A stretch of DNA of 52,649 nucleotides, taken from assembly GCA_026645415.1 (NCBI GenBank), contig JAPEVH010000016.1, positions 1-52,649 of the forward strand, written 5' to 3'. Source of the DNA: Candidatus Electronema sp. (lineage in GTDB: Bacteria; Desulfobacterota; Desulfobulbia; Desulfobulbales; Desulfobulbaceae). Both the position numbers and the translations under genes were made by a program. The notes below the pieces were generated by a model. The model was given only the letters and a program-made list of their open reading frames with translations, did no database searches and was not told the origin of the DNA. This document shows positions 43,119 to 50,339 of the stretch, piece by piece. Positions within the stretch are counted from its first letter, which is position 1, and each line of letters opens with the position of its first letter.

Positions 43119-44123
43119 ATGAACAGCACATTAGATAGCACAATTTCCTGTCAACTCTGTGCCCATCGTTGCCAGATTAAGCCGGGTAGCAGAGGCCGCT
43201 GTGCTGTACGAGAGAACAGGAATGGCAACTTGCATTCTTTGGTCTATGGCAGATTAGTAGCAGAACATGCTGATCCAGTAGAGAAAAAGCCACTCTATCA
43301 TTTCCTGCCCAGTAGTCGCACATGGTCTATTGCCACGGTTGGCTGTAACTTTTCCTGCACCCACTGTCAAAATCACCAGATTTCTCAATATCCACGCCTG
43401 AACAAGGGCGATATTATTGGCCGATTGTGTAGCCCAGCAGAGACCGTTGCCGCCGCGCAGCAGCAGCACTGTCAGAGCCTCAGCTATACCTATGTTGAGC
43501 CGACTATTTTTTATGAGTTTGCCTGCGACTGTATGGTGCTGGCTCATGAGCAGGGCTTGGCTAATATTTTTGTCAGCAATGGCTACATGACGCAGGAATG
43601 CGCTCGTGACTTGGCTCCACATCTGGATGCAATCAACATTGATATTAAAGCCTTTTCTGCTGATTTTTACGGTAACATCTGTGGAGCACGACTGGAGCCG
43701 GTGCTGGAAACAGTACGACTTCTGCACGATTTGGGTGTTTGGCTGGAAATCACTACCTTGCTCATTCCCGGCCTGAACGACTCAGCAGAAGAGTTAGAGC
43801 AGCTTGCCCGCTTTATCCACGAGCTTTCCCCAGACATACCGTGGCATTTAAGCGGCTTTTATCCAGCCTTCAAGATGCTTGACCGTGAGCCAACTTCAGC
43901 AGCCAGCCTACTTTCAGCCCGGCAGATTGGTCTGGATAACGGCCTGCATTTTGTCTATATCGGCAATATCCGCAGCGCAGGAGGAGAGAATACAACTTGC
44001 CCAGACTGTGGTGCAGAGTTAATCCAACGAAGTAGCTTCTTCGTGAGGAGCAATCGGATCATTGCTGGCAAGTGTCCAGATTGTGGCAAAGCCATTGCCG
44101 GAGTCTGGCGTTTTACAGCCTGA
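43119..44123 (+). CDS. amrS: AmrS-like radical SAM enzyme (AmmeMemoRadiSam system)
   Basis: A 334-residue radical SAM protein. The N-terminal cysteine cluster CQLCAHRCQIKPGSRGRC is the mark of the AmmeMemoRadiSam/PflA-like group, and the radical SAM motif is CNFSCTHC. The family sequences SYTYVEPTIFYEFACD, VSNGYMTQE and DIKAFSADFY follow; a zinc-binding CPDCG pair closes the protein. The usual partners, an AMMECR1 protein and a Memo-like protein, are not next to it; nadC follows 18 bp downstream. The in-frame TTG at 43116 is a possible but unlikely start. The substrate of this family is not settled. Confidence 0.9.
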   Translation: MNSTLDSTISCQLCAHRCQIKPGSRGRCAVRENRNGNLHSLVYGRLVAEHADPVEKKPLYHFLPSSRTWSIATVGCNFSCTHCQNHQISQYPRLNKGDIIGRLCSPAETVAAAQQQHCQSLSYTYVEPTIFYEFACDCMVLAHEQGLANIFVSNGYMTQECARDLAPHLDAINIDIKAFSADFYGNICGARLEPVLETVRLLHDLGVWLEITTLLIPGLNDSAEELEQLARFIHELSPDIPWHLSGFYPAFKMLDREPTSAASLLSARQIGLDNGLHFVYIGNIRSAGGENTTCPDCGAELIQRSSFFVRSNRIIAGKCPDCGKAIAGVWRFTA

Positions 44124-44141
44124 ATCACTTTATCAAACAAT

Positions 44142-44975
44142 ATGGATACCTTTTTAACAGACGAGCTGCTACTCAGCTTTCTCCGCGAAGATTTAGAACA
44201 CGGTGACATCACCACTGAGGCGATCTTTTCCGGTGCTGAAGGAGCTTCTGCGCTAATGCGTGCGCGAGAACCGCTGGTTACTGCTGGCATGGAAAGCGTT
44301 GCCGCCAGAGTTTTTCACTTACTAGATGAGCGGCTGACGATTGCCCAGATGGTGGCAGATGGCCAACAAGTCAAAGCAGGTGAAACACTAATGACGATCA
44401 GCGGGCCAGTACGGAGCTTGCTTCGGGGCGAGCGCGTAGCCTTAAACTTGGTGCAACGACTCTGCGGTATTGCCACCCTGACCAAAAGATACGTAGATGC
44501 AGTACAGGGACTTAAAGCTATAATTACCGACACCCGCAAGACTACGCCCGGCCTGCGCCTGCTGGAGAAATATGCTGTGCGTTGTGGTGGTGGCAAGAAT
44601 CATCGCTTTAGTCTTAGTGACGGAGTTTTGATCAAAGACAACCATATCGCTGCTTGTGGTTCAATCAGCGCGGCAGTGGAACGGGCGCGGGCGGTAGTGC
44701 CGCATACTATCGCTATTGAGGTAGAAACCGATACCTTGGCGCAGGTAGAGGAATGTCTGCGCTGCGGGGTGCAGATCATTATGCTCGACAACATGGATTT
44801 GGCAACTATGCGGCAGGCAAAGGCCATGATTCAAGGGCGCGCACTGATTGAAGCCTCTGGTGGAGTGAATTTGCAGACAGTGCGGGCTATTGCTGAGACT
44901 GGCGTGGATATTATCTCTGTAGGTGCTTTAACGCATTCAGCCCCAGCCTGTGATATTGGCTTGGACTGGCTGTAA
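44142..44975 (+). CDS. nadC: Quinolinate phosphoribosyltransferase NadC
   Basis: A 277-residue enzyme of NAD synthesis that turns quinolinate and PRPP into nicotinate mononucleotide. The family motifs are all visible: EDLEHGDITTEAIF, RVALNLVQRLCGIATLT, DTRKTTPGLRLLEKYAVRCGGGKNHR (the active-site Arg/Lys/His block, read here as successive pieces), LIKDNHIA and EASGGVNLQTVR. The length matches the family. It is probably co-transcribed with the radical SAM gene. No nadA or nadB is nearby. Confidence 0.96.
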   Translation: MDTFLTDELLLSFLREDLEHGDITTEAIFSGAEGASALMRAREPLVTAGMESVAARVFHLLDERLTIAQMVADGQQVKAGETLMTISGPVRSLLRGERVALNLVQRLCGIATLTKRYVDAVQGLKAIITDTRKTTPGLRLLEKYAVRCGGGKNHRFSLSDGVLIKDNHIAACGSISAAVERARAVVPHTIAIEVETDTLAQVEECLRCGVQIIMLDNMDLATMRQAKAMIQGRALIEASGGVNLQTVRAIAETGVDIISVGALTHSAPACDIGLDWL

Positions 44976-44986
44976 TACGCCACAAA

Positions 44987-45008
44987 GTAGGGTGCGGCTG
45001 CACCCTAC
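44987..45008. repeat. Small palindrome GTAGGGTGC/GCACCCTAC
   Basis: A perfect 9-bp inverted repeat around a GGCT loop, lying between convergent nadC and the lipoprotein gene. No T-run follows, so a terminator role is doubtful. The GTAGGG end motif resembles the larger palindromes at 3425 and 50269. Confidence 0.6.
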
Positions 45009-45025
45009 TCTCACTCGAAAGGGCT

Positions 45026-45280
45026 TCAGTTTTCCTGTTCTGTTTGATCGACCGTATCCTGCAAGTTCTGGCTCTGCGCATCCTGAAGGGCTTGTGAAGC
45101 CCTAGCTTTCTCAAGTGGTTTGTTGATCTGTTCTACCGCCTTTTGGGCCACCTCATCAGAAGCCTGCTCGATGATGCCCTTGCTCTTTCCCTCTTCCTTC
45201 TTCTCCTCTGAACAACCTGTTAACAGGGCGAACAACGCCAAACTACAGGCAATAGCTCCAAGATAATTCTTTGTCTTCAT
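45026..45280 (-). CDS. Small outer- or inner-membrane lipoprotein
   Basis: An 84-residue protein. It has a classic lipoprotein signal peptide, MKTKNYLGAIACSLALFALL, followed by the lipobox LLTGC; the mature part starts CSEEKKEEGKS and is highly charged, with Gln/Asp-rich sequence at the end. No family is recognised. The start is the ATG at 45280 with GGAG just upstream; a longer frame to 45406 has no support. It lies 20 bp after the stop of the ASKHA-protein gene on the same strand and may be its operon partner. Confidence 0.75.
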   Translation of the reverse strand: MKTKNYLGAIACSLALFALLTGCSEEKKEEGKSKGIIEQASDEVAQKAVEQINKPLEKARASQALQDAQSQNLQDTVDQTEQEN

Positions 45281-45300
45281 TGGTATCTCCGGGTGGTGTT

Positions 45301-47217
45301 TTATGCTGCTGATAACTTCTGCTGTACACTGGGGAAAAGCTGCATGTCTGTGTGTGGCAAGAACAGCGCGGCCATATAGTGTTGCATAAACTGCGGGTTC
45401 TCGCACAGTTCCATATTCGTAATGAGCTGGCGGGTTTCTTCCAGCTCCTGAAAGCGACCCATATCAGTCAGGCTGATCTGACAGCCCAGCAGCGAGGCAT
45501 TGCCAAGATAATAGAAATGCTCGCGGCTGATGTCTGGCAACATGCCAATACAAATAGCCTGTTCCAAGTCAAGATAGGCCCCAAAGTTACCTGCTAAGAT
45601 AACCTGATCCAGATCAGCAAAGCTCAGGCCCACTGACTCCAGCAGCGTCTGATAGCCCGCATACATTGCCCCTTTGGCCCGCATCAGGTTGTCAATATCT
45701 ACCTCGGTAAGGACAATATCTTCGCCAATGAGCGTACTCTTTGCCCAAACCAAGACATACTCCCAACCACTTGCACCTTCTCGGATGCGAGACGTGTCCA
45801 GATGGTGCTGGAACTTACCTTGCTGGTCAATGACCCGGTTTTCCAGCAACTCGGCAATGATGGCGATCAGGCCAGAACCGCAGATACCCGCAGGCTTGCT
45901 CTGGCCCACCGTGACAATCATTGGCTCAAAGGTTTCTGGATGAATCTGGAACTTCTCAATTGCCCCAGCAGAAGCCCGCATACCAAACTGGATACCGCCA
46001 CCCTCAAAGGCTGGGCCAGCAGAGCAGGCGGCGCAGGCCATCCAATCCTTGCCACCAACCACAATTTCGCCGTTCGTGCCAATGTCAATGAATAGGCTCA
46101 CCTTGTCTGACTTGGCCATCTGGCAGGCATGAACACCAGAAACAATATCACCACCCACATACGAGGCAATGCAGGGATACAGAAAGAGGCGGGTCGAATA
46201 GTGAACATGAATACCCAAACCAGCGGCCTTGACCAAGGGGAATTGGCTGACGCTGGGCACATAGGGAGCCTCGCGCAGGTATTTGGGGTCAATCCCTAAA
46301 AGGAGGTGTGACATAACCGTGTTGCCTGCGGCGGCTATGTAAGCAATGTCTGAGGGCGAGATAATGCGTTGGCGGCAAATATCCTCGATGATTGTATTGA
46401 TCGTGTGTACGACTTTGCCTTGCAAGGTCTTCAGGCCATTGGCTCTCCCAGCGTAGATAATCCGGGAAATGACATCCTCACCCAAGCTAATCTGATCGTT
46501 ATAGCTTGATGACTCAGCCAGCACTTCACCAGTCAGGAGGTTGATCAGCAAACCAGTACAGGTGGTGGTGCCAATATCTACAGCCAAGCCATAGAGTTTG
46601 GCTGTGGTATCGCCTGCCTCAATATCAATGATGCGGAGGGGATCGTCTTGCAGGAGCAGAAGCGTGACTTTCCAGTCTCCGTCGCGCAGGGTTCTTGGGA
46701 GATGTTTGAGCAAGTCTGGGAAGTCATAGGTCAGCTCGCTTTCATGCTCTGGCAGAATATGACTGAGGGCGCGCAGAACCCGCTGCATATCAGCCATGTT
46801 ATCCTCCATGCTGGGCGGTGACAACTCAAGGCAGACCTTACGCACGGGCGGATTACTACTCCATTTGCCAATCAAACTGTCTAACGCCTTGGCTGAGGCG
46901 GTGCGGGTGGTCTTGGGCCGGTGCTTCAGGGCTTTACCGCCCCTTGTGGTCAGCTCAGGAACTGTGACCTCTACATCAGATACTGCGGTACTCCGGCACG
47001 CTAACCGGAAGCCCTTGTCCCAGTCCTCTTGCTTGAGATTGGCCTTGTCGGTGCTAACTTCGCCCTGAACCTGGACCTTACACTTGCAGCAGACCCCTTC
47101 GCCGCCGCAGCTTGCAGGAATATAGACTCCGGCCTTGGCTGCCGCAGTGAGGAGAGTATCGTCCTTGTCAGCAGAGATGCTGATCTTGTCTGGGAGAAAA
47201 GTAATGGTGCGCTTCAT
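45301..47217 (-). CDS. Ferredoxin/ASKHA reductive activator of corrinoid protein-like (RACo, DUF4445)
   Basis: A 638-residue protein. The N-terminal 2Fe-2S ferredoxin domain carries the cysteines in IPASCGGEGVCCKCKV and a final RLACRS (~residues 25–85). A linker follows, then the ASKHA-type ATPase domain: VDIGTTTCTGLLINLLTG, AAAGNTVMSHLL, LFIDIGTNGEIVVG, GGIQFGMRASAGAI and GICGSGLIAII. Related proteins use ATP to reduce inactive Co(II) corrinoid enzymes, for example in the acetyl-CoA pathway or methyl transfer. No corrinoid protein or methyltransferase gene is next to it, so its client is unknown. The start is ATG 47217, supported by GGAG; a longer frame to 47274 is not. Confidence 0.88.
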   Translation of the reverse strand: MKRTITFLPDKISISADKDDTLLTAAAKAGVYIPASCGGEGVCCKCKVQVQGEVSTDKANLKQEDWDKGFRLACRSTAVSDVEVTVPELTTRGGKALKHRPKTTRTASAKALDSLIGKWSSNPPVRKVCLELSPPSMEDNMADMQRVLRALSHILPEHESELTYDFPDLLKHLPRTLRDGDWKVTLLLLQDDPLRIIDIEAGDTTAKLYGLAVDIGTTTCTGLLINLLTGEVLAESSSYNDQISLGEDVISRIIYAGRANGLKTLQGKVVHTINTIIEDICRQRIISPSDIAYIAAAGNTVMSHLLLGIDPKYLREAPYVPSVSQFPLVKAAGLGIHVHYSTRLFLYPCIASYVGGDIVSGVHACQMAKSDKVSLFIDIGTNGEIVVGGKDWMACAACSAGPAFEGGGIQFGMRASAGAIEKFQIHPETFEPMIVTVGQSKPAGICGSGLIAIIAELLENRVIDQQGKFQHHLDTSRIREGASGWEYVLVWAKSTLIGEDIVLTEVDIDNLMRAKGAMYAGYQTLLESVGLSFADLDQVILAGNFGAYLDLEQAICIGMLPDISREHFYYLGNASLLGCQISLTDMGRFQELEETRQLITNMELCENPQFMQHYMAALFLPHTDMQLFPSVQQKLSAA

Positions 47218-47320
47218 GCAAGGCTCCGTTGAGGGCAATGGAAAGAGTAAAATGATACCGCAGGTGGCAAGCACAAACTATAGCATAGTGCTGGGCAAAG
47301 AGGCAACCGAGGAAGGCTGC

Positions 47321-47767
47321 TTAGAGCACCACCAAGGTGATGCCTGGATTTCTCCGGTTCAGGTCTCGGTGCCGCTGGAGGGCAGGAAAGCGGCGGACGA
47401 GGTTCCGGCCTTGGCTGCTCCGGCTGTTAAAATCTTCACCGCAGACAATATCGCTGATCTTGCCTTGGTACTGGAGATACTGGAGCTGGGAGCGGACTTC
47501 TTCTCGGATGACCCCGCCTATACCGCTGGAGCCATACCCATGAATCAAGGTCAGCACTCGTCGCCGCTCCAGCCGGGCGTGCCGCAGGACGTGCTCCAAG
47601 TCGGCCAAAGCCTGCTTCACAGTGGGCATACCCCGCTTGAGGTTGATGATCTTGTGCGGTTCCGCCTGACCAAGCAAGACTTCCTCCAAGCTCGATCCAC
47701 AGAAGGGACAGCGGCCGCTGCCGGATTCCACCTCATTGCCACAGACTCCGCAACAGATTTCCCTCAT
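47321..47767 (-). CDS. Zinc-ribbon plus Smr-domain protein
   Basis: A 148-residue protein. Residues 5–24 hold paired cysteines (CCGVCGNE and CPFCGS), a probable zinc ribbon. From ~42 it matches an Smr domain: NLKRGMPTVKQALADLEHVL, then the loop VLTLIHGYGSSGIGGVIREE. Smr domains are nucleases or RNA-binding modules; MutS2 and collided-ribosome SmrB-like proteins carry them. The conserved H-G-x-G is present. Its ATG overlaps the rel stop codon (ATGA), so it is translationally coupled to the alarmone enzyme. Confidence 0.75.
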   Translation of the reverse strand: MREICCGVCGNEVESGSGRCPFCGSSLEEVLLGQAEPHKIINLKRGMPTVKQALADLEHVLRHARLERRRVLTLIHGYGSSGIGGVIREEVRSQLQYLQYQGKISDIVCGEDFNSRSSQGRNLVRRFPALQRHRDLNRRNPGITLVVL

Positions 47768-49941
47768 GCTCTGCCGCCCCGGCGCACTTCAATCATACTG
47801 GGGAGCTGGCGCAGGTGGGTCTGGAGAAGCTGGAGATGCTCAAGGTTGTGGATCTCTACCAAGACCCGGAACTCAGCAATGTTGTCAGACTTGGTGGTGC
47901 GTGAGTGCATCTCCAAGATATTGGCATCATCAGTGGAGATAACCGAGCTGATGTCAGCCAGCAGGTTCTTGCGGTCAGCAGCTCGGAGGAGCAGCTCAAC
48001 CTGATGCGCTTCCTGGGTGGACGCTGACCACTGCACTTCCAGCAAGCGTTCTGGCTCGGCACTGAGCAGGCTAGGGCATTTGGCTTTATGCACTGCCACG
48101 CCGCTGCCCATCGTGATATAACCAATAATCTCATCGCCAGGCACTGGCCGACAGCACTGGCTGATACGAATCAGCAGATCATCAATGCCATCCACATAGA
48201 CCACCCCACGTCCAGACGGCACTGGCTTGCTCTGCGGGCTACTGCTCGTCCGCTCCAAGAGTTCTTCCTGCCGCTTTTCTGCTTCCTCCTGCTTGAGCTG
48301 CTCTTCTGGCAGCAGGGCGCGCTCTATCTGCTGGAGAGTCACTGCGCCTCCACCAACCTTGGCCAGCATGTCATCCAAGGAAGCAGCCTTGAGCTTCTTG
48401 AGTAAGCGGCGCAGGTGGCCGCTTTTGACCAGCTTCTTGAGGCTGGTGCCGCGCTGCTTCAGTTCTCGCTCGCAGATGTCCCGGCCGCGCTCAAGGGCCT
48501 TTTCTTTGGCCTCCTTGCGCAACCACTGGCGAATCTTGGCCTTAGCCCGGTTGGTCTTGACCATCTGGAGCCACGCCGACTTGGGACAAGGCTCTTTGGC
48601 GGTGATGATCTCGACAATATCGCCGTTCTGTAGCTCATACTTGAGCGGCACCAGCCGGCCATTGACTCGTGCCCCAGCGCAGCGGTCGCCCACCGAGGTA
48701 TGGATAGCATAGGCAAAGTCAATCGGGGTTGAGCCACGTGGCATGTCGCGCACCTCGCCTGTCGGGGTCAGGGCATAGACATCCGGGTCATACAGCTCAC
48801 CCCGGACAGAGTCGAGAAACTCGACTGGATCCTCCACCTCTTGCAGGCTCTGCACCAGCCGTTGCAGCTCTTGGAAGAGGTGGGCATCGCTCTTGTTGAT
48901 CTTCTGGCCTGCCTTATAGGCCCAGTGGGCAGCCACACCCTCTTGCGCCACCTCATCCATCTCTTGAGTGCGAATCTGGATCTCCATGAAGTGACCGCCC
49001 GGCCCAACTACTGAGGTGTGCAGGGACTGGTAGTTGTTCGACTTAGGCGCAGAGATAAAGTCCTTGATCCGCCCTTGGATTGGAGTCCAGCTCCCATGAA
49101 TGATGCCCAGCACTTCGTAGCATTCTGGCACCGTGTTGAGGATGATGCGAAAGGCTACCTTGTCATAGACCTGCTCCACCGGGATCCCTTGTACCACCAG
49201 CTTCTTGTAGATGGAGTAAAGATGCTTGGGCCGCCCCATGACCCGCAGCGGTGTGATACCACTGGCCCGGAGCTTGCTGCGCAGGGTGGCAATGACCTCG
49301 TCCACATACTTTTCCCGCTCACCCATGGTGCTGTTCAGGTGATCGACCAGCGACTCGTATTCAACTGGGAACAGGTATTGGAAGGACAGATCCTCAAGCT
49401 GCCGTTTGAGCCAGTCAATACCAAGGCGACTGGCCAGCGGCGCATAGAGATCCATTGTCTCACGGGCAATCCGCCGCTGCCGCTCTGGGTTTGACTTATG
49501 CAGACTCAGCATGTCATGGAGCCGGTCTGCTAACCGGAGCAATAAGACGCGGATGTCCGCGCTCATGGCAAGGAAGAGGCGGCGGATATTCTCGGCCTGA
49601 TGGGTCAGGCTGGAATCGTAGCGAACATTGGTGATCTTGGTTGCGCCACTCACAATATTGGCCACATCAGGGCCAAAGCGCGCCTCTAGTTCCTCCTTTG
49701 AGGCTACGTTATCGCGCAAGGTGCCATGCAGCAGACCCGCCACGATAGACAGCAGGTCAAGGCGCATGGAAGACAGCGTTGTCGCCACGTCAACAAGGTG
49801 GCGCAGATACGGTTCGCCAGAGGCATGAAACTGGTCACGGTGCCGCTCGCAGGCAAACTCATAGGCTGCTTGGAGCGGGCTTAGATCAATATCGTGGAGG
49901 TAGCTGCGGGTGGTGGAGAGCAGTCCTTGGAAATCAGGCAT
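47764..49941 (-). CDS. rel: RelA/SpoT-family (p)ppGpp synthetase with degenerate hydrolase site
   Basis: A 725-residue long RSH with HD, synthetase, TGS and ACT domains in the usual order. The synthetase site looks active: GRPKHLYSIYKKL and RIKDFISAPKSNNYQSLHT, with the basic RxKD form typical of bifunctional Rel rather than the ExDD of RelA. The hydrolase motifs are damaged: where active enzymes have HDxxED, this has H72-G73-T-L-R76-D77, and the conserved Asn in RLADRLHNM is Asp143. His48 is kept. Most likely it makes but cannot hydrolyse (p)ppGpp, so a separate hydrolase is probably needed. It is followed by the overlapping Zn-ribbon/Smr gene. Confidence 0.92.
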   Translation of the reverse strand: MPDFQGLLSTTRSYLHDIDLSPLQAAYEFACERHRDQFHASGEPYLRHLVDVATTLSSMRLDLLSIVAGLLHGTLRDNVASKEELEARFGPDVANIVSGATKITNVRYDSSLTHQAENIRRLFLAMSADIRVLLLRLADRLHDMLSLHKSNPERQRRIARETMDLYAPLASRLGIDWLKRQLEDLSFQYLFPVEYESLVDHLNSTMGEREKYVDEVIATLRSKLRASGITPLRVMGRPKHLYSIYKKLVVQGIPVEQVYDKVAFRIILNTVPECYEVLGIIHGSWTPIQGRIKDFISAPKSNNYQSLHTSVVGPGGHFMEIQIRTQEMDEVAQEGVAAHWAYKAGQKINKSDAHLFQELQRLVQSLQEVEDPVEFLDSVRGELYDPDVYALTPTGEVRDMPRGSTPIDFAYAIHTSVGDRCAGARVNGRLVPLKYELQNGDIVEIITAKEPCPKSAWLQMVKTNRAKAKIRQWLRKEAKEKALERGRDICERELKQRGTSLKKLVKSGHLRRLLKKLKAASLDDMLAKVGGGAVTLQQIERALLPEEQLKQEEAEKRQEELLERTSSSPQSKPVPSGRGVVYVDGIDDLLIRISQCCRPVPGDEIIGYITMGSGVAVHKAKCPSLLSAEPERLLEVQWSASTQEAHQVELLLRAADRKNLLADISSVISTDDANILEMHSRTTKSDNIAEFRVLVEIHNLEHLQLLQTHLRQLPSMIEVRRGGRA

Positions 49942-50100
49942 TGTTACTCAGGGGTACTAGGTAGGTGCTGCGATTAGGTCATTTTACTCAGCAGGATATC
50001 TACTACTTGCCGCCGTAGTCATTGCGGCCGATGGCGTAGGAATCGGGCCTTGCATTGAATACTCATATCTATCTCTTTGCATCGTAAGGATTTGAGAATA

Positions 50101-50152
50101 CTTGACAGAATTGCGACGGCTCATCCTAAGAAGCCCGCCCGGTTCTGTCAAG
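50101..50152. repeat. 52-bp element with 10-bp perfect inverted ends
   Basis: CTTGACAGAA (50101–50110) and TTCTGTCAAG (50143–50152) are perfect inverted copies. The centre has a smaller GGCT/AGCC pairing. It lacks a T-run and so does not look like an ordinary terminator. Confidence 0.6.
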
Positions 50153-50176
50153 CACTCTTTATCTGGAAAACATGCA

Positions 50177-50245
50177 CCTGTGCATACGGAGCATATGAGC
50201 CTGTGCATACGAGGTGTCTGCGCCTGTGCATACGGAGCGTATGAG
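50177..50245. repeat. Three tandem 23-bp repeats
   Basis: The units 50177–50199, 50200–50222 and 50223–50245 all begin CCTGTGCATACG. Units 1 and 3 differ at one base; unit 2 diverges in its second half. Just after them GGCTCATATGC is a reverse copy of the unit end. Confidence 0.85.
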
Positions 50246-50268
50246 GAGGCTCATATGCAGAGATGCAT

Positions 50269-50296
50269 GTAGGGGCGAAAAATCTTTCGCCCCTAC
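50269..50296. repeat. Perfect palindrome, GTAGGGGCGAAA arms
   Basis: GTAGGGGCGAAA and TTTCGCCCCTAC are perfect 12-bp inverted copies around AATC. It shares the GTAGGGGC ends of the repeat inside hrpA (3425–3493). Confidence 0.8.
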
Positions 50297-50339
50297 GCCT
50301 CCTTCTTCTCCAAAATGGTGCCTGTGAGGTTGGCACCAT

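Larger units (their letters stand above)
49942..50339. other. Repeat-rich intergenic region
   Basis: About 400 bp between rel and the NACHT gene. It contains a 52-bp inverted-repeat element (50101–50152), three tandem 23-bp units (50177–50245) and a perfect palindrome (50269–50296), listed separately. No gene is supported; the short frames here are made of the repeats. Confidence 0.7.

Noticed and set aside
50177-50245. Possible CRISPR array
   Set aside because: The units are directly adjacent with no spacers, so it is a tandem repeat.
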